From the NCBI GenBank assembly GCA_016872725.1, contig VGZC01000042.1, forward strand, positions 1 to 51,677: a DNA stretch of 51,677 bases. Reading direction: 5' to 3'. The stretch is from Planctomycetota bacterium. Its GTDB lineage: Bacteria > Planctomycetota > Planctomycetia > Pirellulales > Pirellulaceae. Numbering within the stretch: position 1 is the first letter of the stretch; the number at the start of each line of letters is the position of its first letter. The notes beneath the pieces are model-generated. The model ran no database searches. It saw nothing but the letters and a program-made list of their open reading frames with translations, and was not told the DNA's origin. Positions 16,792 through 28,671 of this stretch are shown here, in pieces. The position numbers were made by a program, and so were the translations under genes.

Positions 16792-19149
16792 TCACTGCGT
16801 CGGCGCGCCGACCGGAATCAGCGCGCTGAACGCGAGTTGGAAGCGGTGGTCCCGATCGGGTTCCGCGAAAAATCGGATCGTGGCCATGCGTTTCGCGCCC
16901 GATCCGCTCAGCGCGACGATCCGCCCCAACCCATAGTCGGGGTGTTTTACGAGCATTCCCTCCGAGAATCGCTCGGCCTTCTCTCGCCGCGACGCCTCTT
17001 TCGCTCGGCGCGCCGTCCCGGCGCCGCCCAAATCGGACGCCGTCCGGATGCGCGTCGCGCCGCCGTCGTCGGACGGCTTCGTTTTCGCACGGCCCTCTCG
17101 CTCGTTCACCTCGACCGTAACCACATCGTCGGGCGGCTCTTCATCGATGGCGTCCCATGCGTCGGAACCGGGAGCGGGCCGCGGATCCCCACGCCCCGGC
17201 GACGCGTTCGCGCGATGGCGAGCGCCAAACGGTCCATATCCGGCGAGTTCCAAGTCGGAGACGGGAAGCTGGCTCAAGAATGAACTGGTGACCGTGTACC
17301 TGGAGTTTCCCGACCACATGCGGAGATCCGCGTGGCTGATCTGGAGCGATTCCCGCGCGCGGGTGATGCCGACAAAAAAGAGGCGTCGCTCCTCTTCGAG
17401 GCCATCCGCGTCATATCGGCTCCGTTCATGGGGCAGCAGACCTTCCTCGAGGCCGATGATGAACACGGAGGGGAACTCGAGGCCTTTCGCGGCGTGCAGC
17501 GTCATGAGCGACACGCGCGACGCCTCGGCGTCCCATTGATCGGTGTCGCTGAAAAGGGCGGCTCGTTCGAGGAATGCCTCGAGCCACGGCCCCTCGGACT
17601 GATTCGCGTCGAACTCGCGCGCTTCGCTGAGGAACTCCTCGACGTTCGCCCATCGATCGACGTCGGGAAGATCCTCGGCCTCTTTCAGGTACTCGCGGAA
17701 CCCCGTTTCCTCGACGATCGCCCGGAGGATCTGTTCGACGGGCGAGCCGACCCGCGAAACGAGCCGGTCCACGAGCTGGGTGAATGCGCGGAGCGAGGCG
17801 GCGGGCCGGGCGCCGACGAGGCCCTGGAGTGCGGGTTCCCGCGCGGCGCGCGGGAGGCTCATGCCGGCGTCGCGCGCGAAGAGGTCGAGTCGCGCGAGGG
17901 TCTGGCGGCCGACTCCGCGCGGCGGCGTCTGGATGGCCCTTCGAAACGCCTCGTCGTCGCGGGGGTTATTCAGCAGATGCAGGTAGGCGAGCAGATCCTT
18001 GATTTCGCGTCGCTTGTAAAACTCGAGCCCGCGCACCACCTGATACGGAACGCCGGCGACTCGAAGGGCCTGTTCGATCGAACGGCTCAGCGCGTTGATC
18101 CGAAAGAACACGGCGAAGTCGCCGGGCCGGCGGCCCGCCGCGACCTCCGCCGCGATCCGCGCGCCGATGTCCTGCGCTTCGTCCGTCCACGACGCGTAGC
18201 GCGCCAGACGCACCCGCTCGCCGATCGCGTTGTGCGTGAACAGCGTCTTGGGCTTCCGATTCTTGTTGAACGCGATCAGATGGGCGGCCACGCCCACGAT
18301 GCGCCGCGAGCTGCGGAAATTCTCTTCGAGCCGAACGACGCGGGCCTTCGGATACTTGGACTCGAAATCGAGGATGTTTCGGATGCTCGCGCCCCGCCAT
18401 CCGTAAATCGACTGATCGGGATCGCCCGTCACGGCGAGATTCGGATGGTCGACGGAAAGACCTCGCACGATGGCGAATTGCGCGGCGTTCGTGTCCTGAT
18501 ACTCGTCGACCAGCACGAACCGATAGCGGCCGTCGAGCGCCGAGCGGAGCGCCTCGTTGTCGCGCAGCAGGGTGGCGACATGGACGAGCAGGTCGTCGAA
18601 GTCGACGGCGTTCGCCTTGAGCAACAGCTTTTGATAGACGGGATAGACATGGGCGACCTGCGTCGTCAACGGATCGCGCGCGCATTCGGCCATTTGCTCG
18701 GCCGAAACAAGGTCGCCTTTCGCCGCGCTGATCCGGCGAGCGATTCGGTCGGGCGTCACGAACTTCGCCCGCACGTCGGCCTCGTCGATCGCCCGCTTGA
18801 CGACGTCGACGCTCGCGTCCGCGTCGTAGATCGAGAAGTTCGCTTCGAGTCCGACAAGCGGCGCGAACTCACGCAGGAGGCGTGCACAAAAACGGTGGAA
18901 CGTCGAGACCCAGACGCGCCGCCCGGGCGCCATGCGTTCGATCCGCCGGGACATTTCATCGGCGGCCTTGTTGGTGAACGTCAACGCCAGGATCTGCGAC
19001 GGCCAGACGCCTTCCCGCAACAGGTGGGCGATTCGATGCGTCACCACCCGCGTTTTTCCGCTCCCCGGCCCCGCGAGGACGAGCATCGGCCCTTCCACGT
19101 GCGTGACCGCGACCCGCTGGGCATCCGTCAAGGAAGCCAGAATATCCAT
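16792..19149 (-). CDS. pcrA: UvrD/PcrA-type 3'-5' DNA helicase
   Basis: This 785-residue superfamily 1A helicase acts in nucleotide-excision and replication-fork repair. Walker A is GPGSGKT at residues 27-33, and motif Ia-like LALTFTNKAADEM follows. Walker B is VDEYQDT, motif III is GDPDQSIYGWRGA, and later motifs include LMTLHAAKGLEFPSVFI and LFFVGITRARE. The C terminus (GMLVKHPDYGLGRIVALSG) is the Tudor-like tail of PcrA that contacts RNA polymerase. The start at 19149 is preceded by GGAGGGACGGAAGG; the frame open to 19575 is non-conserved. PcrA rather than Rep or UvrD is favoured by the tail. Confidence 0.93.
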   Translation of the reverse strand: MDILASLTDAQRVAVTHVEGPMLVLAGPGSGKTRVVTHRIAHLLREGVWPSQILALTFTNKAADEMSRRIERMAPGRRVWVSTFHRFCARLLREFAPLVGLEANFSIYDADASVDVVKRAIDEADVRAKFVTPDRIARRISAAKGDLVSAEQMAECARDPLTTQVAHVYPVYQKLLLKANAVDFDDLLVHVATLLRDNEALRSALDGRYRFVLVDEYQDTNAAQFAIVRGLSVDHPNLAVTGDPDQSIYGWRGASIRNILDFESKYPKARVVRLEENFRSSRRIVGVAAHLIAFNKNRKPKTLFTHNAIGERVRLARYASWTDEAQDIGARIAAEVAAGRRPGDFAVFFRINALSRSIEQALRVAGVPYQVVRGLEFYKRREIKDLLAYLHLLNNPRDDEAFRRAIQTPPRGVGRQTLARLDLFARDAGMSLPRAAREPALQGLVGARPAASLRAFTQLVDRLVSRVGSPVEQILRAIVEETGFREYLKEAEDLPDVDRWANVEEFLSEAREFDANQSEGPWLEAFLERAALFSDTDQWDAEASRVSLMTLHAAKGLEFPSVFIIGLEEGLLPHERSRYDADGLEEERRLFFVGITRARESLQISHADLRMWSGNSRYTVTSSFLSQLPVSDLELAGYGPFGARHRANASPGRGDPRPAPGSDAWDAIDEEPPDDVVTVEVNEREGRAKTKPSDDGGATRIRTASDLGGAGTARRAKEASRREKAERFSEGMLVKHPDYGLGRIVALSGSGAKRMATIRFFAEPDRDHRFQLAFSALIPVGAPTQ

Positions 19150-19251
19150 ACCTTCCGTCCCTCCAATCACAATAGTCGCGTGACCCCATGATAGCCGGAC
19201 GGGCGTCCTCGGGGATAGCTCCGTTCGTTGGATCGAGGGACGGGCTCGGTG

Positions 19252-19549
19252 ATGAAACGGATCCCACGATTGTCGAGTCGATCGTCGATGACCGACGCGG
19301 TTCGCCGCTCGCTCGCGCATCGCGTTCGCGACGTTCGCCGCCTGCTGCGTCGCGCGGCTCGGAGGGCGAACGGCGACGTCGAGCCGATCCACGCGTTGCG
19401 GGTCGCGGCGCGCGGCGGCGGCGGCGTTCGAGCAATACGAGGGCGTGCTTCGCCGCTCGGACGCGCGCCGATGGCGAAAACGCCTTCGGGCCGTTCGCAA
19501 CGCCGCGCCACATTCGACGCATGGTGGTCGATCCACGGACGGCCCTTGA
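19252..19549 (+). pseudogene. Frameshifted, truncated CHAD-domain remnant
   Basis: The first frame from ATG 19252 reads MTDAVRRSLAHRVRDVRRLL and then EPIHALRVAAR, matching the start of a CHAD domain (helices with the conserved HxLRVxxRR). The match then breaks in a (GGC)n tract at 19411-19426 and resumes in another frame as FEQYEGVLRRSDARRWRKRL and RAVRNAA, before a stop at 19549. A full CHAD domain is about 200-280 residues, so most of the domain is missing as well. CHAD proteins bind polyphosphate. A sequencing error could explain the shift but not the truncation. Confidence 0.6.
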
Positions 19550-19576
19550 TCGCCTCGTGCGATACCGAACACCACC

Positions 19577-19680
19577 CAAAGTAACGTCGGCTTCAGCCGA
19601 CGCAGGGGAAAGTCAAGACGGTGGCGGCGGCTTCAGCCGACGCGAAGTCAATCGCATGGGCTTAAGCCCACGCTACTTTG
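19577..19680. repeat. 104-bp REP/MITE-like inverted repeat element
   Basis: The ends are inverted copies, CAAAGTAACG at 19577-19586 and CGCTACTTTG at 19671-19680 (9 of 10 match). Inside lie three palindromes: cgtcggcttcagccgacg (19585-19602), cggcttcagccg (19629-19640) and tgggcttaagccca (19657-19670). The two outer arms match over about 27 positions with five differences. The structure would fold strongly in RNA and could end transcription from both sides. It overlaps the 3' end of the alpha-CTD gene and supplies its stop codon. Confidence 0.75.
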
Positions 19681-19951
19681 CGACATGCGTCGAACGGTTC
19701 GCGCGATGGAATCCGATCGCCTCGAGCGCCTGGTAGACTTCCTCGAGCGTCTTTTCGCCGAAATTGGAAATGCCCAGCAAATCGTCGCGCGAATTTTGAA
19801 GCAGCTCGCGGACCGTGAAAATGCCCTTCTCCTCAAGGCAATTCGTCGTCCGGACCGTCAACCCGATCTCGGCCGTGCTCATGTCGAGCTTCCGTTCAAG
19901 GTTGCGAAGGCCTTCTTCGGATCGGCTCAACGGGATCCGTGTCGTCGCCAT
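19673..19951 (-). CDS. Stand-alone RNA polymerase alpha C-terminal-domain protein
   Basis: This 92-residue protein is essentially one alpha-CTD. The helix-hairpin-helix residues that contact UP-element DNA in E. coli alpha (R265, N268, G296, K298, S299) correspond to R34 and N37 in [11 protein letters not shown] and to G65, K67 and T68 in [11 protein letters not shown]. There is no N-terminal alpha assembly domain and no other RNA polymerase or ribosomal gene nearby, so this is not the normal rpoA. It probably binds DNA or transcription factors as a regulator. GGGAGGGAAC precedes the ATG. The stop codon (TAG) lies in the arm of the REP-like element. Confidence 0.85.
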   Translation of the reverse strand: MATTRIPLSRSEEGLRNLERKLDMSTAEIGLTVRTTNCLEEKGIFTVRELLQNSRDDLLGISNFGEKTLEEVYQALEAIGFHRANRSTHVAK

Positions 19952-20020
19952 GGGTTCCCTCCCTGTTCGGTCGAAGACGTGACTGCGATCGCATCGATCG
20001 CGTGGGTCGATAGGGCCGTC

Positions 20021-20049
20021 AGTCTAGCGGATTCCCGATCGACCTCCAA
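20021..20049 (-). promoter_or_regulatory. Candidate promoter of the alpha-CTD gene
   Basis: On the minus strand TTGGAG (20049-20044) and TAGACT (20026-20021) are 17 bp apart. The predicted start leaves a leader of about 60 nt before the ATG at 19951. The -10 box is identical to that of the candidate ppdK promoter. Confidence 0.5.
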
Positions 20050-20116
20050 CACGACTTCGGCCGCCCGATTCCTCGCCCGGATTTTCCTCGCCCGGACACC
20101 GGGCGCGGAACGCGGC

Positions 20117-20449
20117 CTACGGCATCCGCAACGCGTTGGAGCGGGCCATGGCGTCCTCGGCGAGCTGGATATACCGATGGATCCGCGTCCCTTCGAAGGC
20201 GCGCCGGAAGGTGACGCTGAGCGACATGAAGGCGAACGGATCGGTCGGTTCGAGCGCGCAGGCGCGCTGCGCGTACTCGATCGCCCGTTCGTATTCGCCG
20301 AGCGCCGCGCAGGCGACGGCCGACGCGTGCAACGCCAACGCGAACGAAGGATCCTCGGCGAGCACCTCGTCGTATTTCACAACGGCCTCGGCGAGTTTCC
20401 CTTCGTTCTTGAGTATTTCGGCTTCACGATAGAGGTCGCGCGCTGACAT
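20117..20449 (-). CDS. Small TPR protein
   Basis: This 110-residue soluble protein has two to three tetratricopeptide repeats: LYREAEILKNEGKLAEAVVK, ALALHASAVACAALGEYERA and IEYAQRACALEP, DPFAFMSLSV. It has no signal peptide and is probably a protein-protein interaction module. GAGGAT lies 8 nt before the ATG. Its start is 42 bp after the ppdK stop, so it is probably cotranscribed with ppdK. The partner is unknown. Confidence 0.8.
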   Translation of the reverse strand: MSARDLYREAEILKNEGKLAEAVVKYDEVLAEDPSFALALHASAVACAALGEYERAIEYAQRACALEPTDPFAFMSLSVTFRRAFEGTRIHRYIQLAEDAMARSNALRMP

Positions 20450-20491
20450 CGTTAAGGATCCTCATTCGAAGCGAACGGGCGGACCGGGTCC

Positions 20492-23182
<2,691 letters not shown>

Positions 23183-23247
23183 GTCGTGAGTTCTCTTTCA
23201 CCGATTCCAAGCATTGATGGGGCCGATTCGGCCGAGAAGAAGGGGCG

Positions 23248-23277
23248 AGTCTAGCAGATTGGACGATGTATCGTCAA
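23248..23277 (-). promoter_or_regulatory. Candidate promoter of ppdK
   Basis: On the minus strand TTGACG (23277-23272) and TAGACT (23253-23248) are 18 bp apart. Transcription would begin near 23241, giving a leader of about 60 nt before the ppdK ATG. Confidence 0.55.
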
Positions 23278-23595
23278 CCAAACCTCGGGGGTCTCGACGG
23301 GTGGCGATGCCTCCGTTGCGGCGACGATTGACGCCGTAGTGGCTCGCTTTCTTCCTTTGCGGCCGGTTCTGCGGCATGCCGATCGCTCATGGGTCTTGCC
23401 GAACGAGCGCCCGGCGGACCGTTCGCGTTTTTGAATTCCCGGGCGGAATCCCCGCAATCCGGGGATGAACCCGATTCGCGAAACGGCGCGGACGAACGCG
23501 GCTTCGGCGTCGTCGTGGCCGGACCCGATCCCGGAGGCCATACCCGGTTCGCGAACGATGCGGCAAAGGGCGGAGCGCGTGGCCGGGAGGACGCT
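23278..23595. other. Intergenic region between mtnA and ppdK, no gene supported
   Basis: About 320 bp between the mtnA stop and the ppdK promoter. Minus-strand codons 23251-23541 form a 96-codon frame, but it crosses the promoter and shows no domain or ribosome binding site. I found no clear terminator for mtnA. Confidence 0.5.
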
Positions 23596-24666
23596 CTATC
23601 GCGAGCCGAGCACGCGGGCGATGCGTTCGGCCGTGACGGGCTGGATCACGGCCCGCTCGGTCACAATTGCCGAGATGAACCGAGCGGGTGTCACATCGAA
23701 CGCCGGATTGTAGACGTCGACTCCGTACGGCGCGGTGCGCCGGCCGAAGCCCTCGGTGATCTCCTCCGCGGCGCGTTCCTCGATCGGTATTCCATCACCG
23801 TCCGGCAGATCCCAATCGAACGTCGAACACGGCGCGGCAACGTGGAACGGAATGCCGTGCGCATGCGCGAGGACGGCAAGTCCGTAGGTTCCGATCTTGT
23901 TGGCGGTGTCTCCGTTGGCCGCGATGCGATCGGCGCCGACGATGACCGCGTGGACTTTCCGTTCTCGCATGACCTGCGCCGCCATGGAATCGCAGATCAA
24001 TGTCGCCGGGATGCCGCGCCGGCCGAGTTCCCAGGCGGTAAGCCGAGCGCCCTGCAACAAGGGTCGCGTTTCGTCGACGAAGACCCGCAGCCGCTTACCC
24101 TGGTCTTGCGCGGTGAAGAGGACGGCGAGCGCGGTTCCGTATTCGGAGGTCGCCAATCCGCCGGCGTTGCAATGCGTCAGGACGCCTTGGCCGTCGGCGA
24201 AGAGCGATGCTCCGTTCCGTCCGATCGCACGGCACGTCTCGCGATCCTCGGCGTGGATCGCCGTCGCTTCGTCGAGCAGTCGGCGCAGCGGGTCGAGCGG
24301 CTCGGTGTCGGGCATTCGGCGCGCCGCATCGCGCATGCGGTCGAGCGCCCAGAACAAGTTCACAGCCGTCGGACGGCTCGATGCGAGATAGGCGTGCACC
24401 GAATCGAGCGATTCGAGGAACGCGCGCCGCGGCGCCGCGACGTGGGGACGCATACCCAGGCAGACTCCATACGCGGCCGCGATCCCGATCGCGGGCGCTC
24501 CGCGCACCCGCAGCGCGCGGATCGCCTCCCATACGTCGGAAACCTCCTCGCAGGTCCGCTCGACGAACTCCAGCGGCAGACGCGTTTGATCGACGAGGAC
24601 GAGTCTGCCGGACGTATCGCCGACCCAACGAACCGATTCGACCTTTTTTGGAATCTCCGCGTCCAT
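23596..24666 (-). CDS. mtnA: Methylthioribose-1-phosphate isomerase
   Basis: This 356-residue protein converts S-methyl-5-thioribose-1-phosphate to the ribulose form in methionine salvage. Family motifs are ALRVRGAPAIGIAAAYG, RPTAVNLFWALDRM, VLTHCNAGGLAT (catalytic Cys) and VIVGADRIAANGDTANKIGT (catalytic Asp), then FHVAAPCSTFD. Length and motif order are standard. No other methionine-salvage gene is present in the window; it follows purE by 51 bp, so the grouping looks like a loose housekeeping cluster. Confidence 0.93.
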   Translation of the reverse strand: MDAEIPKKVESVRWVGDTSGRLVLVDQTRLPLEFVERTCEEVSDVWEAIRALRVRGAPAIGIAAAYGVCLGMRPHVAAPRRAFLESLDSVHAYLASSRPTAVNLFWALDRMRDAARRMPDTEPLDPLRRLLDEATAIHAEDRETCRAIGRNGASLFADGQGVLTHCNAGGLATSEYGTALAVLFTAQDQGKRLRVFVDETRPLLQGARLTAWELGRRGIPATLICDSMAAQVMRERKVHAVIVGADRIAANGDTANKIGTYGLAVLAHAHGIPFHVAAPCSTFDWDLPDGDGIPIEERAAEEITEGFGRRTAPYGVDVYNPAFDVTPARFISAIVTERAVIQPVTAERIARVLGSR

Positions 24667-24717
24667 GGCGCCTCGATGACAGTGGGCGAGTCCGATGGCG
24701 AACCGTTTCGGGGGCGA

Positions 24718-25251
24718 TCAGGCGGGCTTGGCGCCATCTTCGGCGCCGCCCAGCATACGTTGGAACGCGGCGTCCTTCGACGCGATCTTTTTCGCCAGGC
24801 TCTCCTTGAATGCGCGAAGCCGTTCGGCGAGCGCGGTGTCGGAGAGTGCCAGGATTTGGACGGCGAAGAGGCCCGCGTTGCGGGGCCCGCCCATGCCGAC
24901 GGCCACGCTCACGACCGGCACGTCGCCAGGCATCTGAACGGTCGAAAGGAGTGAATCAAGACCTCCCAGCTCATCGGTCGGGACGGGGATACCAATCACG
25001 GGCAGCGTCGTGTGCGCGGCGACGACGCCCGCGAGGTGGGCCGAACCGCCGGCGGCGGCGATCAGGACGCGGATGCCCCGATCGGCCGCCCCGCTCGCGT
25101 ATTCCGCGACCGCGCGCGGCGTCCGATGCGCGCTCATCACATGGGCCTCGGAAGGCACGCCGAATTCCTCGAGCGCTTCGCGCGCCTTGCGGATCTTCGG
25201 CCAATCGCTGTCGCTCCCCATGAGGATTCCCACAAGAGCCGGCGCACGCAT
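24718..25251 (-). CDS. purE: N5-carboxyaminoimidazole ribonucleotide mutase
   Basis: This 177-residue protein is a class I PurE of de novo purine synthesis, which converts N5-CAIR to CAIR. The signature pieces are ILMGSDSDWPKIRKA, VMSAHRTPRAVAEYA, AAAGGSAHLAGVVAAHTTLP and LDSLLSTVQMPGDVPV. The start at 25251 has GGAG upstream and begins directly before the conserved first strand; the open frame to 25308 is non-conserved. The C-terminal extension after LRAFKESLAKKI is slightly long. No purK is adjacent. Confidence 0.94.
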   Translation of the reverse strand: MRAPALVGILMGSDSDWPKIRKAREALEEFGVPSEAHVMSAHRTPRAVAEYASGAADRGIRVLIAAAGGSAHLAGVVAAHTTLPVIGIPVPTDELGGLDSLLSTVQMPGDVPVVSVAVGMGGPRNAGLFAVQILALSDTALAERLRAFKESLAKKIASKDAAFQRMLGGAEDGAKPA

Positions 25252-25330
25252 GGTTCCAACTCCATCGTCCGAGGGCTCGCGGGGCTCCGATCGGCACCCG
25301 GAAAACATCGGACATTCAAGGATTGATTCG

Positions 25331-26443
25331 TCAGGAGGAACGGAAAAACGGCTCGAACGCGAGTGAAAACGTCTCGGCGACCGCCTGGTTCGTGACGCGG
25401 CCCGCGTGGATGTTCACGGCCGTTCCGATCGGCGCGAAGCGGCGGACGGCCTGATCGAGGCCGAGGTCGGCGATGCGGAGCACCCAGGGAAGCGTCACGT
25501 TGCAGAGCGCGAACGTGCTCGTCCTTCCGACCGCGCCCGGCATGTTCGTCACGCAATAATGCACCACCTCTTCCTCGATGTACGTCGGGCTGCTGTGCGT
25601 CGTCGGCCTGCTGGTCTCGACGCAGCCGCCTTGATCGATGGCGACGTCGATGATGACGCTGCCGGGCTTCATGAACTTGAGGTGTTCGCGGGAAATGAGC
25701 GAAGGCGCCTTGGCGCCGGGGATCAACACGGCGCCGACGACGAGATCGGCGAGTTTGAGTTCCTCGCGGATCGTGTGGCGATCGCTGTAGAGCACGTTGA
25801 CGTTGGGCGGCATGACGTCGGCCAGGTAGCGCAGGCGGTCCATGTTGATGTCCAGGATGGCGACGTCGGCGTTGAATCCCGCGGCGATCTTGGCCGCATT
25901 CGCGCCGACGACGCCTCCACCCAGGATCGTGATGTGGGCGGGAGCGACGCCGGGTACGCCGCCAAGCAGAATGCCGCGCCCCATCTGCGGCCGCTCCAGA
26001 TATTTCGCGCCTTCCTGAATGCTCATCCTCCCCGCCACCTCGCTCATCGGAGTCAACAGGGGCAAACGGCCGGCGTCGTCGCGCAGCGTCTCGTAGGCGA
26101 CGCATGTCGCTTGACCGGCGAGCATGGCGTCGGTGAGCTCGCGACTCGCCGCGAAATGGAAGTAGGTGAAGAGGATCTGGCCAGGGCGCAGCCGAGGATA
26201 CTCCTCGGGTTGCGGCTCCTTGACTTTGACGATCAAGTCGGCCTGCCCGAAGATCGCATCCGGCCCTTCGACGAGCTCGGCGCCCACGTCCGCGTACGAC
26301 GCGTCGGTGAGGCCGGACCCCGTTCCGGCTCCTGTTTCGATCAGCACGCGGTGCCGAGCCCGAACCAACTCCTCGACGCCGACGGGCAACATGGCGACAC
26401 GGTACTCGTCCCGTTTGATCTCCCGCGGAACACCGACGATCAT
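25331..26443 (-). CDS. ald: Alanine dehydrogenase
   Basis: This 370-residue NAD-dependent enzyme interconverts L-alanine with pyruvate and ammonia. It opens with MIVGVPREIKRDEYRVAM. Substrate/catalytic residues are Lys75 in VKVKEPQ and His96 in TYFHFAA. The NAD site is ILGGGVVGANAAKIAAGFNA with Asp at the end of the second strand (VAILDINMDRL). AAGGAC lies 8 nt before the ATG and inside the upstream RraA-like gene, whose TGA overlaps this ATG (ATGA). The two are therefore probably translationally coupled. Glutamine synthetase is two genes upstream. Confidence 0.95.
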   Translation of the reverse strand: MIVGVPREIKRDEYRVAMLPVGVEELVRARHRVLIETGAGTGSGLTDASYADVGAELVEGPDAIFGQADLIVKVKEPQPEEYPRLRPGQILFTYFHFAASRELTDAMLAGQATCVAYETLRDDAGRLPLLTPMSEVAGRMSIQEGAKYLERPQMGRGILLGGVPGVAPAHITILGGGVVGANAAKIAAGFNADVAILDINMDRLRYLADVMPPNVNVLYSDRHTIREELKLADLVVGAVLIPGAKAPSLISREHLKFMKPGSVIIDVAIDQGGCVETSRPTTHSSPTYIEEEVVHYCVTNMPGAVGRTSTFALCNVTLPWVLRIADLGLDQAVRRFAPIGTAVNIHAGRVTNQAVAETFSLAFEPFFRSS

Positions 26444-27180
26444 GCGAGGTCCTTTCCCTTGAGCGCGACGCGCTGTCGAAGCCGACCCGCGACCGACTGG
26501 AATTCGGCCCGCAGTTCGCGGAACCGCTCGACGCGTTTCGGTTCGTCCGATTTCACATAACGCAGCATCAGTTCCTCGGCCGAGACGAACTCGCCGGCGA
26601 TCGCCGCGACCTCGGTGGCGATCTCGATGGGGATATTCGTGACGCCGTTCGCGTCCCCGTGCAGGAGGTCGCCCGTCCGTACGACCAACCCGCCGATTCG
26701 GACAGGAAGTCCGACATGCAGGATATGGCAATAGGCGTGCGAACAGATTGTCGAGCCGGTGAATACGGGGAAGCCGAGCGCGGCGACCTGAAGCAGATCG
26801 CGTCCGGCGCCGTTCGTCACCAACCCGGCCGCGCCGAACGCCTGGTAGGTCGAGCACATGACTTCGCCGAACACGGCCGCGACGGGAGGATCGTCCATGT
26901 CCTGGAAGACGACGACGGGCGGTCCGTCCACCGACGCGAACTGTTCGAGCTGTTTCTCGATGCTGCCGTAGGCGTCACCCGTCCCCGGCGGAGCGGCCGA
27001 TCGAAATCCGGCGGTCGCCGCGAATCCGACCATCGGAGGCCGTTCGGGAAACGCCGAGCGGATCCGATGATCCATGTAGCCTTGATCCCTGGGCCGGATG
27101 TCGAACAGCTCGATCACGTTGCAAATCGTCGGCGTGTCCCAGCGGGCGAGTTCGCCGAGCGTTTCGGCTGTGATGGGCAT
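26440..27180 (-). CDS. RraA-family protein (aldolase/demethylmenaquinone-methyltransferase-like)
   Basis: This 246-residue protein has the RraA fold: TPTICNVIEL, GDAYGSIEKQLEQF, VFGEVMCSTYQAFGAAGLVT, NGAGRDLLQVAALGFPVFTG and DLLHGDANGVTNIPIE. Relatives include 4-hydroxy-4-methyl-2-oxoglutarate/oxaloacetate aldolases and the RNase E inhibitor RraA. The conserved NGAGRD arginine and the Asp of DANGV would bind pyruvate-type substrate and metal in the aldolases. GGAG lies before the ATG at 27180. It ends in an ATGA overlap with ald, suggesting a shared role around pyruvate, but this is only inference. Confidence 0.8.
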   Translation of the reverse strand: MPITAETLGELARWDTPTICNVIELFDIRPRDQGYMDHRIRSAFPERPPMVGFAATAGFRSAAPPGTGDAYGSIEKQLEQFASVDGPPVVVFQDMDDPPVAAVFGEVMCSTYQAFGAAGLVTNGAGRDLLQVAALGFPVFTGSTICSHAYCHILHVGLPVRIGGLVVRTGDLLHGDANGVTNIPIEIATEVAAIAGEFVSAEELMLRYVKSDEPKRVERFRELRAEFQSVAGRLRQRVALKGKDLA

Positions 27181-27258
27181 GCGATCGTCTCCGTTTTTCG
27201 CGACGGCCATCCGCGACGGCGCTCGAACCCGCCGCGGACGCGGCGCGCGCCGCACGTC

Positions 27259-28667
<1,409 letters not shown>

Positions 28668-28671
<4 letters not shown>

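Noticed and set aside
19252-19549. Intact small basic protein
   Set aside because: The single-frame reading turns to Gly/Ser-rich sequence after the GGC tract, while CHAD homology continues in the other frame, so I call it a pseudogene.
23251-23541. 96-codon minus-strand frame upstream of ppdK
   Set aside because: It covers the ppdK promoter, has no ribosome binding site and no recognisable sequence features.
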